From CAVZVZ01 sp963778895 (GTDB lineage Bacteria > Actinomycetota > Acidimicrobiia > Acidimicrobiales > Acidimicrobilacustridaceae): a stretch of DNA of 34,223 bases. The stretch spans positions 1-34,223 of the forward strand of contig CAVZVZ010000006.1 of assembly GCA_963778895.1 (NCBI GenBank), in the 5' to 3' direction. Shown in pieces: positions 34,211 through 34,223 of this stretch (position 1 is the first letter of the stretch; every line of letters starts with the position of its first letter). The notes under the pieces were generated by a model that worked only from the letters and a program-made list of their open reading frames with translations, ran no database searches and was not told the DNA's origin. Position numbers and translations under genes: made by a program.

Positions 34211-34223
34211 ACCCGCATCCTGC

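Overview
The window is about 34 kb of uniformly GC-rich DNA. Codon third positions are strongly G/C, GTG and TTG starts occur, and ribosome binding sites are AGGAGG-like. The gene content points to an actinomycete (phylum Actinomycetota): a complete kdp potassium operon, an acetyltransferase/acyl-CoA synthetase fusion with the acetyltransferase first, a PAS-GAF-PP2C phosphatase, and promoters resembling actinobacterial SigF/SigB sites. A member of the Acidimicrobiia or a related environmental lineage is a reasonable guess, but no marker gene settles it. I see no rRNA, tRNA, CRISPR array, transposase, integrase or phage module.

Layout. 0-5 kb: a lipoprotein beta-propeller with seven disulfide-type repeats, a FAD-dependent oxidoreductase, an MDR-family oxidoreductase and a small iron-permease-family membrane protein. 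5-9 kb: a cluster that looks stress-related, with an interrupted small gene, a DUF6582-like protein, an RsbU-like PP2C phosphatase, and an operon of a 24-residue membrane peptide plus a four-helix membrane protein. 9-10.4 kb: the decayed N-terminal part of a large CtpI-type P-type ATPase. 10.9-12.4 kb: a small monooxygenase-like protein coupled to an alpha/beta-hydrolase/class III cyclase fusion. 12.8-16.4 kb: two ABC systems, an ABC-2 type exporter and a MacB/FtsX-type pair, arranged convergently. 16.6-22.9 kb: a DMT-family transporter, a secreted agarase-like glycoside hydrolase, a USP-like protein, a DUF2254 membrane protein and a two-gene operon of small proteins.

23.2-31.5 kb is a full kdp locus: a 55-residue membrane peptide, kdpF, kdpA, kdpB, kdpC, then the sensor kinase kdpD and response regulator kdpE. 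KdpFABC is the high-affinity ATP-driven K+ pump and KdpDE induces it under K+ limitation or osmotic stress. kdpE is convergent with the last gene, a GNAT/ADP-forming acyl-CoA synthetase fusion that nearly reaches the window end.

Two themes stand out. First, three or four intergenic regions carry a GGTTY or GTT element, a spacer of about 16-17 nt and GGGTA/GGGCA, 37-40 nt before a small-protein start. With the PP2C phosphatase this suggests part of a general-stress sigma-factor regulon. Second, conserved genes from 16.6 kb onward contain at least nine single-base frameshifts, two of them in C5 runs. This looks more like raw-sequence indel error than decay, so the affected genes are annotated as one gene each.
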